A stretch of 64,000 nucleotides of DNA. It comes from Hawksworthiomyces lignivorus (lineage: Eukaryota > Ascomycota > Sordariomycetes > Ophiostomatales > Ophiostomataceae). Where the stretch lies: positions 62,001 through 126,000 of the forward strand of contig NTMA01000091.1 of NCBI GenBank assembly GCA_002917075.1, in the 5' to 3' direction. Position 1 is the first letter of the stretch; each line of letters begins with the position of its first letter. The position numbers and the translations under genes were made by a program. A model generated the notes under the pieces. The model did no database searches, was not told where the DNA came from, and saw only the letters and a program-made list of their open reading frames with translations. Shown here piece by piece: positions 22,144 through 32,352 of this stretch.

Positions 22144-23797
22144 CACAGACGAGGCCTCTGGTCAGGACCGGGCATATTTGTGGAACGGACTTGACATGCT
22201 GAACGGGTCTGGACGTATCGTTGATGCGATGTGCGATGTGGTGTCCATGCTTACCGACACCGTCCGTGTCCAGCGGTTATTCCTGATGGCTAACGCCCTT
22301 GCAGGAAAGGCGTGTGTCTTGTTTGCCCGGATCCCACGCCAGAGCCTCGTTCCCACATCCTACAATGACTGGTCGTTCTCGTTCTCAGCCCCCTTCTACT
22401 TCCTCGAGTCAGAAGATTATCTTACGGATGCGTCTTTTCCTCATTTTTTTCGTCTTGTACCATTTATTGTGTGTGCCCAAACGAGCTCTGGATGCGTGAC
22501 GTGCGTCATAGAGTAAGATTCGCCTTTTTTTGTTTTGTGGCTGCCTTGCTAACCAACCCTCTAGTTACATGTAGATTTACGTATGCTAGGAAAATTGATT
22601 CTAATCTCTCACTTTCTCGCGCATGTATTGATGTTTGCTTAAACAAAACTGTACCTTTTCATGGAGAAATGGTCCACTGTTCTGCAAAAGACATTGGCCA
22701 GGTACTCACTCGTCTCCTGTGGTTTCAATTTAAAAAAAAAAAAAAACCTTTTTTTTTTCGGCTGTTCTCTGTACCTCTTTTGGATCCTCCTGTCCTTCCT
22801 CTGCCAAAATTTTGAGGCGCAGCGGCCTGGATGACTAGGCTGTCATTTTCCCGCAACAAGGCGCTTGCGGACTTACATTTTGTTTTTTGGGTCTTTTGTG
22901 TGCATCACCGCAATCCTCTATTAGATAATGACTCTGCGTAGGAGTCATGTATGCAGCGGTACAATGGCAGAAGAGGGGGGCATTGCGTTTTGCACCAAAT
23001 AGGCTGCCGATCATTTCCAAATTCTACCAATAAATACAATTATGAGCTCCGTTTTCCCCTGAAACCTCCCTAATAATCAGGGAAGTGAGTCACTTCCGGG
23101 TCTATGACTGCAATGCAAAAAATACTTGTACAAATGGAGAAAAAGCATCATCAACTCTTGGCACAGGGGAAATAAGCGCGCCGACAAGGTAACATCGGAT
23201 AGCAGAACGAGAACGAGCTGTGCTCGATTTTTTCCTAATTCACATTCTCAGATGACAAGTTCGTGAAAAATAGGACTTTCACAGAACACAAGACCACTGG
23301 CATTGCCCAATTGAATGCTCCGTCTGTACTGTATTTGTTGAAGTTAAGTGCACGGGGCGGAAGCCCCAGAAAAAAAAAACCATAAGATGGAGCAAAGACT
23401 CTCCGGGAGAAACAATGCAGCGTAGAAGTCTTCACGCTTTAGGGTAGATCGCGCGTTGAACATATTCTGGAGTTTCTTCCATGGGGCTGTTCCATGTCTA
23501 CACAGATTGGTTGTGATCGAAGCTGAAGAGAGAGCTTGTTTTACGTCTGCCTGTGGTAACGCGCAAAAAATAAGCTTTTGTGGCGGCGGTACCGATTTCA
23601 GTGGCGCGGCTTCAAATGACGCCACTGCCCCAACGACGGACAAGGTCCCGCAATGCAGTGAAGCCATAATATCGGATGGAAATCTGTGCAGCCTTCCAAA
23701 AAGAAAGAAAGAAAAAAGCTGCAATTACTCGGAAGCCTGCCCGTACTCGTAATCGTACGGTCTTCTTCTACTGAATTTACCTAGTTCGCTCTGGACC

Positions 23798-23825
23798 TTT
23801 TTTTTTTTTTTTTTTTTTTTTTTTT
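23798..23825. repeat. Poly(T) tract, 28 nt, just before a start codon
   Basis: An uninterrupted T28 on the plus strand ends 20 nt before the ATG at 23846. It would lie in the 5' leader or core promoter of the tubulin cofactor D gene. Poly(dT) tracts exclude nucleosomes; if transcribed it would give a U-rich leader. Confidence 0.9.
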
Positions 23826-23845
23826 CAAAATTAAATCTCTAAAAA

Positions 23846-26800
23846 ATGGACGCCTCCGACGAAGACGCTGACATCCGGCTGCAGCGGATTGCTGGTGACC
23901 TGCTCGGCGAGTTTGACGCCAATCTGGAATCGTTTCTCTTTCGGTCCCCTAAGAGACAGGTGAAAACGAAAAGCACGACTGTTGCTGAGCGAAAAAGTGT
24001 GCGTGTCCGCGTCCGCTCGCGCGATGCCTTCCACATGGCTGGCCTGCTAGATGCCTTCCAGGAATTTCCCCAGCTGCTAGACAAGTACCTGGCACGATGG
24101 CTGCCAATATTGGCCGATGCATTTCTGGCATGCGTAGCGGCTGCCGAAGAGGAGGCAGACCGGATGACCGCACCAAAACAGCAGCAGTTGGCTTCGTCTG
24201 GGAGAGGCCCGGCGGGTGCTGTGGGTTCCCCCTCATCCTCCTCGCTGGTCATGCCGCTACAGCAGGCGGCTGCGCTGCTGCTCTACACCGTGTGCAAGGT
24301 GCGGGGCGAGAAGGTTGTAGTGGGATTCTTGCCCGTCGAGACGCGACATTTAGAGCCGCTGCTGGGCGCCCTGGAGGCGCAGGCTATGGGTCCGGGCACA
24401 GATACGAGAAACGAAGGCATGGAGAGCGGCGACGACCACGGAAACGAAAACGGGCGCTGGACCTGGCAGGAGCGGTACATCGTGCTCCTGTGGTTGGCTC
24501 AGCTTCTACTAGCACCCTTTGATCTATCTACAATCTCGACGGGCCGCGGACGAAGAGTAGCGGCGGTCGACGAAGAGGAGGAGGAGCGGGAGGGAAGCGG
24601 CAGCAAGCTGCCTGTCATTGATGGCTTCACATGGCCATCTGTCGAGGGCAGCGCAGCAGAAATGCGGGATACGCCAACAGCGACTTCTGCGACTGTTCTT
24701 CCGTCCATCACCATCCGCGTTCTTCCGCTTGCCATACGCTATCTTGCCGTTCCTGGCAAAGAGCGCGACGCCGCCCGCACGCTGCTCGTCCGCGTGGCCA
24801 TGCGCCGCGACATGCAGCAGCTCGGTGTGCGCCACGCGCTTGGTCAGTGGGCATTGTCATCTCTCCGACCTCGTCTCCTGCAGACGGCGGCGACAGCTAC
24901 GGCAAGCACCGCTGTGGCCGCTCACCAGCCGTACTACTACATTGGCACTCTCTCTTTCTTGGCTGGCATCCTATCGTCTGCCGCTGGGACTTCTGATATG
25001 GACGATGTCCTAGATTCGATTTTCACGGCTGTGCATGCTGTGGCAGAGGCCGAAGAAGAGGCTGACGGAACTAGTTCTGGAAAAGCGTGGGGGTCTGTAG
25101 CTGCGACCATACGTTCGTCCGCTCTGGCCCGGAAAATGATGATCAAGGCCGTGCGGGCCATTTCTGTACGATATATTCAGCTACTATCGGCCCCCCCGGC
25201 TCCCAGTTTCGACACGAATATGGCCGATGCCACCGTCGAGACCACCATCGGGTACCTGCTCGGTTGCCTAGCCGATAATGACACGCCAGTCCGCTTTGCC
25301 GCCAGCAAGGCATTGAGCATCATCACGCTGCGCCTCGACCCGGACATGGCTGCCCAGGTTATCGACGCGGTTCTTGACTCGCTGAACAAAAATGTGCTGC
25401 GGACTAAAGACAAGAACTCGACAGCTGAAAAACTCGACTTGACGCTCGTCGACCCCCTCGAGTGGCACGGCCTCATGCTCACACTCGCTCACCTCCTCTA
25501 TCGTCGCTCACCGCCGCTGGAGGCGCTCCCGGCCATCGCACAGGCTCTGCAGATGGGCCTCGCGTTTGAGCGTCGCAGCGTTTCCGGCAGCCCGACAGGT
25601 ACGAACGTGCGAGACGCAGCTTGCTTTGGCATCTGGTCGCTGGCCCGGCGCTATACGACAGCTGAGCTGCAGTCTCTAGGGGTACTTCAGACGCTCGCCA
25701 CCGACCTCGTCGTAGCCGCGTCGCTCGATCCAGCTGGCAACATTCGGCGCGGCAGCTCGGCCGCCTTGCAGGAGCTGATCGGCCGCCACCCCGACATCAT
25801 CTGCGCAGGTATCCCGCTCGTGCAGACCGTCGACTACCACGCGGTAGCCCTGCGCGCCCGCGCCGCCTCGGAGGTCGCACAGGGCGCGACGGCCCTGTCA
25901 CGCTCTCTATACGGAAGTGCCTTGCAGGCAGCGCTGCTAGGATGGCGGGGCCTGGCCGACACGTCCGACGCCGGTGCGCGGCGCGTGGCGGCATCTTCGT
26001 TCGGCGAAGTTGTCCAGCTGATGGCCGTGGGAGAAGGAACCGACGACCACAAATCGCTTGACTATTTCGCAGAGACTGTTGCGGCACTCGTCTTGCGGAT
26101 CCAAGCCCTGCAGCCCCGCCAAGTAGAAGAGCGCCATGGTCTGTTGCTGGCCTTGGCGGCAGTGCTTGACACATTTCCCGCGCTGGCCCAACCCGAATTG
26201 TCAGACCGTGCCGGTGTGCAAAAGCTCTGCTTGACCACAATCGGACAGCTGCATACAGTGCTGCAGTCAACCAAAGCCCTTGCTGCGGGCCGGCGCCCCG
26301 ATCTGCTGGCAGAATCTGCCAGCCGGCTAGTCGTATCATCCTTCCCCATAATACAAGCCAGCGTGCTACTCCTTTGCGGCGGTAATGACAATGCTGGCGC
26401 TGTCACTCTCGTGTCTGGCCCGGCTCTTGTAGCAGAGTCGACGCGCGTGCCAGCAACGGCCTTTCATCAAACAGCGGCTGCTATGGACACGGCGGCCTCA
26501 CATTTGTCCAAGAACAGTGCTCTCTCTGCATCTTTAGAAACCATTCAGTCTTTCACCGACCTCGTAGCCTCCTGCCTGTCGACTACGTGGCTCGGTCGCC
26601 AGGAACCCGATGTTGTCAGCGCCGCGTCGGATGCGGCACTAGTGCTGCTCGTGGCGCTATTGGCTCAGCTGTCCCAGGACCATGACCGTGCTGCCCTCCT
26701 GCGCACCTGGGCCGAGAAGGTCCGCAACCCTGGCAAGCCAGCAGCGGCGGTATCGTCGCGCGCTCGTGCTAGCGGCGCCAGCACGGCCGGCTCTGGCTAT

Positions 26801-28198
26801 GTATTTGCGCTGACCAAGTCGTTCCCTGTGGCCAAGTACTACGGAACGGGCGAAGCCGACGATGCCATCGCCCCGGCCCTCCTCGACCGCTGGGCATCTG
26901 ATCGATCCATTGACACGCGTGTGGCTCTGCTACAGGCCCTTGCCCAGAGCCCTGGCCTTCTGGCCCAGAGTCGTCCTGTGACCTCTTCCGCAGGAAGCCC
27001 CACAGGCAGCCGCTTTCGTGCAATGCTGGCTGCGGGTCTCGATGACTACACGACTGACGCGCGTGGCGATGTCGGCTCACACGTACGACTACAGGCGTTG
27101 CGCGCAACGCAGGTCCTCTGGGCTCAGGAGGCAGCTGCCACCGACTCTTCCTCATCATCATCGCCGCTTGCATCTTCTGCTTCGAGCAGCATTCTCTTCC
27201 TGCGCGTCCTGCGCCTCGCGGCCGAGAAGCTCGACCGCGTCCGGGTGGCTGCCCAGGCGACGCTTGCCCAGGCACTAGGAGAGACGACGGCAGCGAGCCA
27301 ACATCTACGCACACTCACGTTCTCGTCGCAGGCCTACTTCCGGTGTCTCCTGGGCTTGTGGGATGAGGCAGACATGAACGAGGGCGACTCGCATTCGGTC
27401 GTGGCCGCCGTCAAGTCGAGCGACAAGGACGACGCAGCGGTGATGGCGGCTGGCGCAAAGTGGATGGCTGCGCTCATGCGCGGCTATGTCACTTCGGCAG
27501 ACACGGGCAACGAGGAGCTGGTGGTGGCCAGCCGAGCAGCCCTAGTAGATTACGTGGTAGGCGGCAACAGCCGAGGAGGCGGCAACAGCCGAGGAGGCGG
27601 CAAGACCGAGCCGGCAACGAGAGAGCGCCGGCGCCGGCTGATCTGGCAGGCCCTGATGCGCAACCTACCGGGCGGACCGGCAGCAGCAACTACGTCTACG
27701 GGAAAGATCATCACCCCGCCGGACCGCATCGTGGTGCCGACTCTAGAGATCCTGGCATTCCTCTTCTACGCCAACGTGTTCGCCGCAGCGGACGCCGCCG
27801 GTAGTGCCGCTACTCCCGGGCAAGACGACCTCGTCGCCCTCTGCAAGCAGGTTCGCCAGGCCGCCGAGAAGGCGGGGAGCATGCGCAAGCTCGAAGCTTG
27901 TGCCAAAGTCTACGGGGCCGTAGCAGCATGTGCAACCACCGGCACGCAGGAGGGTAGCGGCCGCGCGGAAGCTCGCCGGCAGCTTGCCGTTCTGTTGCAG
28001 CACCCGTGGCCCAAGATCCGCAGTGCTGTGGTAGACGAACTGTGGGGCTTAGGCCTAGGTCTGGACCGGGAATCATCCGTCCACTCGGACGCAAGCCCGA
28101 GAACGGATGCGTCTGCTTTCAATGCTCTAAAAGGTGTCGACTGGGTTACAGCAGAGCCGGATGTTGCACAGGCGCTCATTGGGCATCTGGGATGGTAA
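23846..28198 (+). CDS. Tubulin-folding cofactor D (TBCD / Alp1 / Cin1 type)
   Basis: Intronless ORF of 1450 residues, longer than human TBCD (~1190) and yeast Cin1 (~1014). Cofactor D binds beta-tubulin and, with cofactors C and E, assembles the alpha/beta dimer in the cytosol. The N-terminal block (LLDAFQEFPQLLDKYLARWL) and KVRGEKVVVGFLPVETRHLE are characteristic of the family. The body is HEAT/armadillo-like helices, including the block DNDTPVRFAASKALSIITLR and the family segment AACFGIWSLARRYTTAEL. Extra length comes from Ala/Ser-rich insertions, including a duplicated GGNSRG hexapeptide (DNA about 27562-27600). The start codon follows a T28 tract by 20 nt. No alternative upstream ATG in frame was found. 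The C-terminal region is less conserved, as in other fungi. Confidence 0.88.
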   Translation: MDASDEDADIRLQRIAGDLLGEFDANLESFLFRSPKRQVKTKSTTVAERKSVRVRVRSRDAFHMAGLLDAFQEFPQLLDKYLARWLPILADAFLACVAAAEEEADRMTAPKQQQLASSGRGPAGAVGSPSSSSLVMPLQQAAALLLYTVCKVRGEKVVVGFLPVETRHLEPLLGALEAQAMGPGTDTRNEGMESGDDHGNENGRWTWQERYIVLLWLAQLLLAPFDLSTISTGRGRRVAAVDEEEEEREGSGSKLPVIDGFTWPSVEGSAAEMRDTPTATSATVLPSITIRVLPLAIRYLAVPGKERDAARTLLVRVAMRRDMQQLGVRHALGQWALSSLRPRLLQTAATATASTAVAAHQPYYYIGTLSFLAGILSSAAGTSDMDDVLDSIFTAVHAVAEAEEEADGTSSGKAWGSVAATIRSSALARKMMIKAVRAISVRYIQLLSAPPAPSFDTNMADATVETTIGYLLGCLADNDTPVRFAASKALSIITLRLDPDMAAQVIDAVLDSLNKNVLRTKDKNSTAEKLDLTLVDPLEWHGLMLTLAHLLYRRSPPLEALPAIAQALQMGLAFERRSVSGSPTGTNVRDAACFGIWSLARRYTTAELQSLGVLQTLATDLVVAASLDPAGNIRRGSSAALQELIGRHPDIICAGIPLVQTVDYHAVALRARAASEVAQGATALSRSLYGSALQAALLGWRGLADTSDAGARRVAASSFGEVVQLMAVGEGTDDHKSLDYFAETVAALVLRIQALQPRQVEERHGLLLALAAVLDTFPALAQPELSDRAGVQKLCLTTIGQLHTVLQSTKALAAGRRPDLLAESASRLVVSSFPIIQASVLLLCGGNDNAGAVTLVSGPALVAESTRVPATAFHQTAAAMDTAASHLSKNSALSASLETIQSFTDLVASCLSTTWLGRQEPDVVSAASDAALVLLVALLAQLSQDHDRAALLRTWAEKVRNPGKPAAAVSSRARASGASTAGSGYVFALTKSFPVAKYYGTGEADDAIAPALLDRWASDRSIDTRVALLQALAQSPGLLAQSRPVTSSAGSPTGSRFRAMLAAGLDDYTTDARGDVGSHVRLQALRATQVLWAQEAAATDSSSSSSPLASSASSSILFLRVLRLAAEKLDRVRVAAQATLAQALGETTAASQHLRTLTFSSQAYFRCLLGLWDEADMNEGDSHSVVAAVKSSDKDDAAVMAAGAKWMAALMRGYVTSADTGNEELVVASRAALVDYVVGGNSRGGGNSRGGGKTEPATRERRRRLIWQALMRNLPGGPAAATTSTGKIITPPDRIVVPTLEILAFLFYANVFAAADAAGSAATPGQDDLVALCKQVRQAAEKAGSMRKLEACAKVYGAVAACATTGTQEGSGRAEARRQLAVLLQHPWPKIRSAVVDELWGLGLGLDRESSVHSDASPRTDASAFNALKGVDWVTAEPDVAQALIGHLGW

Positions 28199-28612
28199 GA
28201 TAGAGTTGACAGAGGCTAGAACAGATTCTTCACCTGACAATCTTCTCACGCAGAAGGGAGAATCAGGGAACAGATAAAGGCAGGTCGGTCTAACGGGAAG
28301 CGGTGTAGATGGAGTTGCATAGCGGTCTCTGTCGTGCATGAAAAAAAAAAGCAAGCTAGAAACCGGCGGGAGGTTGTGATGTGCATGAATACCAAGTCGG
28401 TCGCCCGCAGTAGTGAAAAGTCACTGAGGCGCTATAATTCCTTGTTCAACAACCTCAGTCTAGTCAGTGCTTAAATAGCGGGTTAGTGGGTTGATGTCAG
28501 AAACAAGAAAAAAGAAAAGAAAGTATAAAGATCTCTCACAGACTAGTACAGTATTTGACACTGAGATCAGCGCCGGAAAAGATGATCAGTTCTCCTTAGG
28601 CCACATAAGATC

Positions 28613-28858
28613 ATGCAGCTTCTGATTTTCTTCACGTCATGTCTCTTGCCTTTCACCGCTAGTTCTATTTTGCCAGAGGGAAATCCTTCAACGAGAAGGA
28701 TCGCCCGTAGAGGCGCAGTATGTCGCGGAATTTCGGAGCAACTGGGGCACTGCGAAGAGGAAAAGCAATTTCTGCTCCGTCCTGTCTCTATTTTGACCCC
28801 CTGTATGCGGCCGTTTCTAGACCCCTCCATCCACGGTTGTCTTCCGCTGTTTGTGTGA
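28613..28858 (+). CDS. Candidate small secreted cysteine-containing protein (weak)
   Basis: An 81-codon ORF starting MQLLIFFTSCLLPFTASS, which looks like a signal peptide. It is followed by a short propeptide-like segment with paired basic residues (RRIARR, Kex2-like) and a mature part with four cysteines (contexts AVCRG, GHCEE, TPCMR, HGCLP). TATAAA lies at 28524-28529, about 85 bp upstream. Against it: the ORF is short, an out-of-frame ATG precedes it, and a 198-codon ORF (28567-29163) covers the opposite strand. I do not recognise a family. It could equally be a chance ORF. Confidence 0.25.
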   Translation: MQLLIFFTSCLLPFTASSILPEGNPSTRRIARRGAVCRGISEQLGHCEEEKQFLLRPVSILTPCMRPFLDPSIHGCLPLFV

Positions 28859-31492
28859 TTGCAGGGCGAGGCTTGCATTTCTTTTACACAATCCTCGCGC
28901 GTCTTGTATCCAATGGCACGACTGATGCTGTTACACACTCTGTGAACGTCCCGTATAGACCCTTGCCCAGACCCTTTAGCTGACCGAGACAGCGTACTTT
29001 GAAGCTGGTGGGGCTCCTCTGTATGCATCATATAACCGCGTAGCAAAATGTGGATAAGCTTCCTCAACCCTCCACGTATGCGTGTGTGAGTTGTCATGCA
29101 AACGAAGTTTTCGAAAGGAAAGAGAAGGCAAACTTCCCTCCGTCTGGCCCATCCTAACTGCATGGTGGTAAAAAAAAAGAGCTTAAGAATGTTGCTGTAC
29201 TTAGACCAAGAGAGATGAAGTTTCTTCTACTGAGGACATTGACCATGGCTGCTAGGTTCTTCGACCACTACAGCTGTCCCTATTGCTAGATTGACAGTAA
29301 TCAATAGAAAAAGCCTAGAGTAGCGATATCTGACCGAATCCTTTGTAGTCGGCTGTCTGACATAAAAGACTCATAATCATCTCAGGATTCGTGTGAAGTT
29401 AGCACTGTTTGCAAGATAAGCGGAGAGAAGTAAACAGTAAGGGTGATGAAACAGCCCAATAGAAGAATTCTGGCCTATAGCTCTTGGTAAGCTCTTTGTT
29501 GCCATCTTCTATTCTTCTCCTCTTTTTGCTTCTCTCACCTTAAGGACTCGTAGCTTCATCTTTCGTTTGGGATCTGATATCAGAAAGACGCAATCAAACG
29601 AAAATAAACAATCACAGAGAAGCGGCCACACAACTCTCGCCTTCCCTCAGCTTGTCAATGGTTCTATGGTTCTTATCTGCCTCATTTCAACTATCTGGCC
29701 TCTGGGGCTTTTCAGAAGCCCTACCGTCCATCAACATTCCACCTCAAGCTTGATTAATACCCAACGCTATACGCCATGCCGATGCCGTTTCCGTGTTTCT
29801 CTGAATTGTAACAGGCAAAGGGCAGTACATTGGCTAGAATATGACCATCCTTAGCGATGAATCTAAAGATAGAGATATTTTGAAGGTTACATCATCCATC
29901 AGAAGGAATTTTGAGAGTAATTCTTGTGTGGATCCCTGTCTCTTTCGGCTGAACGTCGTAGATTCATGGTTTGCATTCTGATGACCACACTACAAAATTT
30001 CGGAAAGATTCCGAGACTTCCTCCTTGTGATATTTTCGAGATCGAGTTTTAAAGCTAATTTTGTCTTGGTAGTCGTAGACTTGAAATCGGCGTACCATTG
30101 CGTCATCATCAAGAGGACGTGGTACGTTGTACAAACTGCAGCACGAGGAAGCTCTTGAACACGGCAACACAACAATGGCGACGTAGACGCTTTTGATTCC
30201 TCCACAGACGTATGTAAGTGCAAGTCTAGTTTCCTTTTGATGTTGCTCCAAGCTCTATTGCAGCTTTACGGTCATGAGATTGAGATTGTCTGAGAGCCCC
30301 GAATCACTTCAATGCAAGTACTGGATTCTGATCCCTTTCATCGTGAAGGAATAACAGTATACATGAGCATTTACATCTAGACTCTAGAAAATGGTGTGGG
30401 GTGTAGTTCAGAAATGATGTGGGTAGCTTGAATGAACCCTTCGACTGCATCATGGTCGTCATTCCGCAAACTTCCCTAAGTTCCCGTGGTGTTAGCTCCT
30501 GCGGCCAACCCGGAGTAGGATGGTCTGAACAACACCTCACAGAAAACCATACGAATGCTCGAAGCCATATGTCCTCATTAATCTGCTTAACAAGTCACAT
30601 TTCAACTTGCAATCCGCTGGGGTTGCTTTTATTCAGTCCAACCACGCCACGGACTCATCACGGCGATATCCCTTGCGAGACAATAGCAAATTCAGATGCA
30701 GATGAGATGTGGCCATCGTATATTGGTAGTGTCTCTGTCGTATTTTTTCTTTTTGCTTGTCTGCTGCGGAAGCTATGCAAGACTCCGGCCGAGAGAGAGG
30801 ACTAAACTCGGAGCCCGGCTTCATTGCCAAATGCAGTTCATGACAACGTATGTTTCTTCTCAGCACTAACTTTGGCCCACTGAAGAATATACTTCAGACA
30901 AAGTGCAGCTCATTCAGGCCGAGATTATGAACCACCTACCAGATGAGATATGGAGAAAGAAAAATTTCAGGCACCGGCTTCTTTCGATATCCCGGAGCAT
31001 GCCGATACGAGTCAAATAGAGACAATCAAAACTTCGACGCTCTGGCATTGCTTTCTTTGCCAATGCCGAATGAAATCCCATACGTTTTCGGGCGGTATGT
31101 ATTCCGTATATACCGAACGAAATCTAAACGTGCGGCAGCAAAACCTCGGTATTCCCTCCGGGTTTGCCCTTGATGAGCTCTCTTTCTCTTGGCGGTATAA
31201 ACCCGAGGCCGTAATCAGACACTGCCAGCAGGGTAGCAAAATCCCCACCACCTAGAGGCTCTTGTACGTACGGAACAGAGCAAGCCAAATTCATAATGAA
31301 AAGCGCAGAGAATATTTAACCACCTGCCAGGCCTCTGCGCCCCGAGTTTGTAAGCCGACTTCATGCAGTTGCTCGGCACAAAGCCGGTAGATGGTTTGAA
31401 TATTATCTCACAAAATTATGATCTGCCACCTGCTGGCTCTAGATCTACTATTCTGGATGGGCGCGGAAAGTGATGATTCACGCCGCTGATGT

Positions 31493-31825
31493 TTGCCCCA
31501 TCTACAACAGCTTCGACCCAAGATGAACTGTGTTGGGTCGACACCGAACAGTGCAACTATTCCTGCGAAGACCGAGTGTCGCCTATACGTTTCGGGCGCC
31601 GATCCTTTTGAGAAATCATGCCCTGAGGGACTGTGCTGCCGGGACCGCGAATCCCTTGGTGGATTCGATTCGACAACCGCGCAGAAGGATCAGGAGCGGC
31701 TCCTCACAAAAATGACAAGCGCTCGGAATATCATTTTTAAACAGATGGCAGAAAGCTACGGGGTACAGAGGTTAAGCCGTGGACCATCTAGATTTCAAAC
31801 CCCGGGTACACGCAAACGGCTGTAA
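31493..31825 (+). CDS. Unassigned ORF with a cysteine cluster (weak)
   Basis: A 110-codon ORF (MPHLQQLRPKMNCVGSTPNS onwards). Its middle, with CRLY and SCPEGLCCRD, has the C-x4-CC spacing seen in some cysteine-rich fungal proteins, while the C-terminal half is basic with no motif. No signal peptide is visible and no flanking exons could be supported. It may be a remnant or chance. Confidence 0.15.
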   Translation: MPHLQQLRPKMNCVGSTPNSATIPAKTECRLYVSGADPFEKSCPEGLCCRDRESLGGFDSTTAQKDQERLLTKMTSARNIIFKQMAESYGVQRLSRGPSRFQTPGTRKRL

Positions 31826-31914
31826 TACCACGCCGGTATCCTACCCTTCTCCATACAAATTTCCAGCAAGCCTAAACGGCGGTTGTTGTGTATCAACTGA
31901 TGCAGAAAGAAGCA

Positions 31915-32352
31915 TTACTCCGTTTGTTGTGTACGTGTACAAGAATGCAGACAAATAAGACGTATTTGGCTCGTGGTCGGCAAGTGTGCTATCCTATCTC
32001 TCGACGGGAAGAATAGGGAGAGAAAATACAAGCTCGCTAAGCAATAGAGAAACTCGCAAATAAACAAACAAATAAAAGAGAGGAACTCGCCATCCAATAT
32101 TCGCTTGGAAAAGCGGTGTTGAAGAGAACTAGTTACCTGTTGGACGTTGGGAACGTCATCCACAGCATGGGCGCTGCTCAATTTAAGAGAGGTAGCAATG
32201 GCAGGGTAGAAATACGTGGTGGACAAGGGCTGCCATGCGCCTGTTGGCACTAAAATGAGCGGATAGGGGTCGGCTGTGTAGACCCTGGCTAATGCCTCCT
32301 CAGCCTTCGTTTCTGCGTGGAAATTTCTCTGGTCTTTCGTCTTCATTTCCAC
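31915..32352 (-). pseudogene. Possible gene remnant, hydrolase-like N-terminus (weak)
   Basis: A 145-codon ORF. Residues ~28-70 include PYPLILVPTGAWQPLSTTYF, reminiscent of the first strand and oxyanion loop of alpha/beta hydrolases. After VDDVPNVQQ the sequence hits a GTAACT donor-like site and then becomes Phe/Leu-rich and non-coding in character. No nucleophile elbow (GxSxG) or catalytic His follows on this strand. A decayed fragment is possible; a chance match is also possible. Confidence 0.15.

Larger units (their letters stand above)
21959..23845. other. 1.9-kb divergent spacer between the small minus-strand gene and tubulin cofactor D
   Basis: It contains the promoter of the minus-strand gene at its left and that of the cofactor D gene at its right. 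A plus-strand ATG ORF (about 21929-22516, 196 codons) has no recognised motif. There are A- and T-runs near 22,732-22,760 and 23,370-23,380. A CCGTAC...GTACGG inverted repeat (23741-23760) and a T28 tract (23798-23825) lie close to the cofactor D start. Confidence 0.6.
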
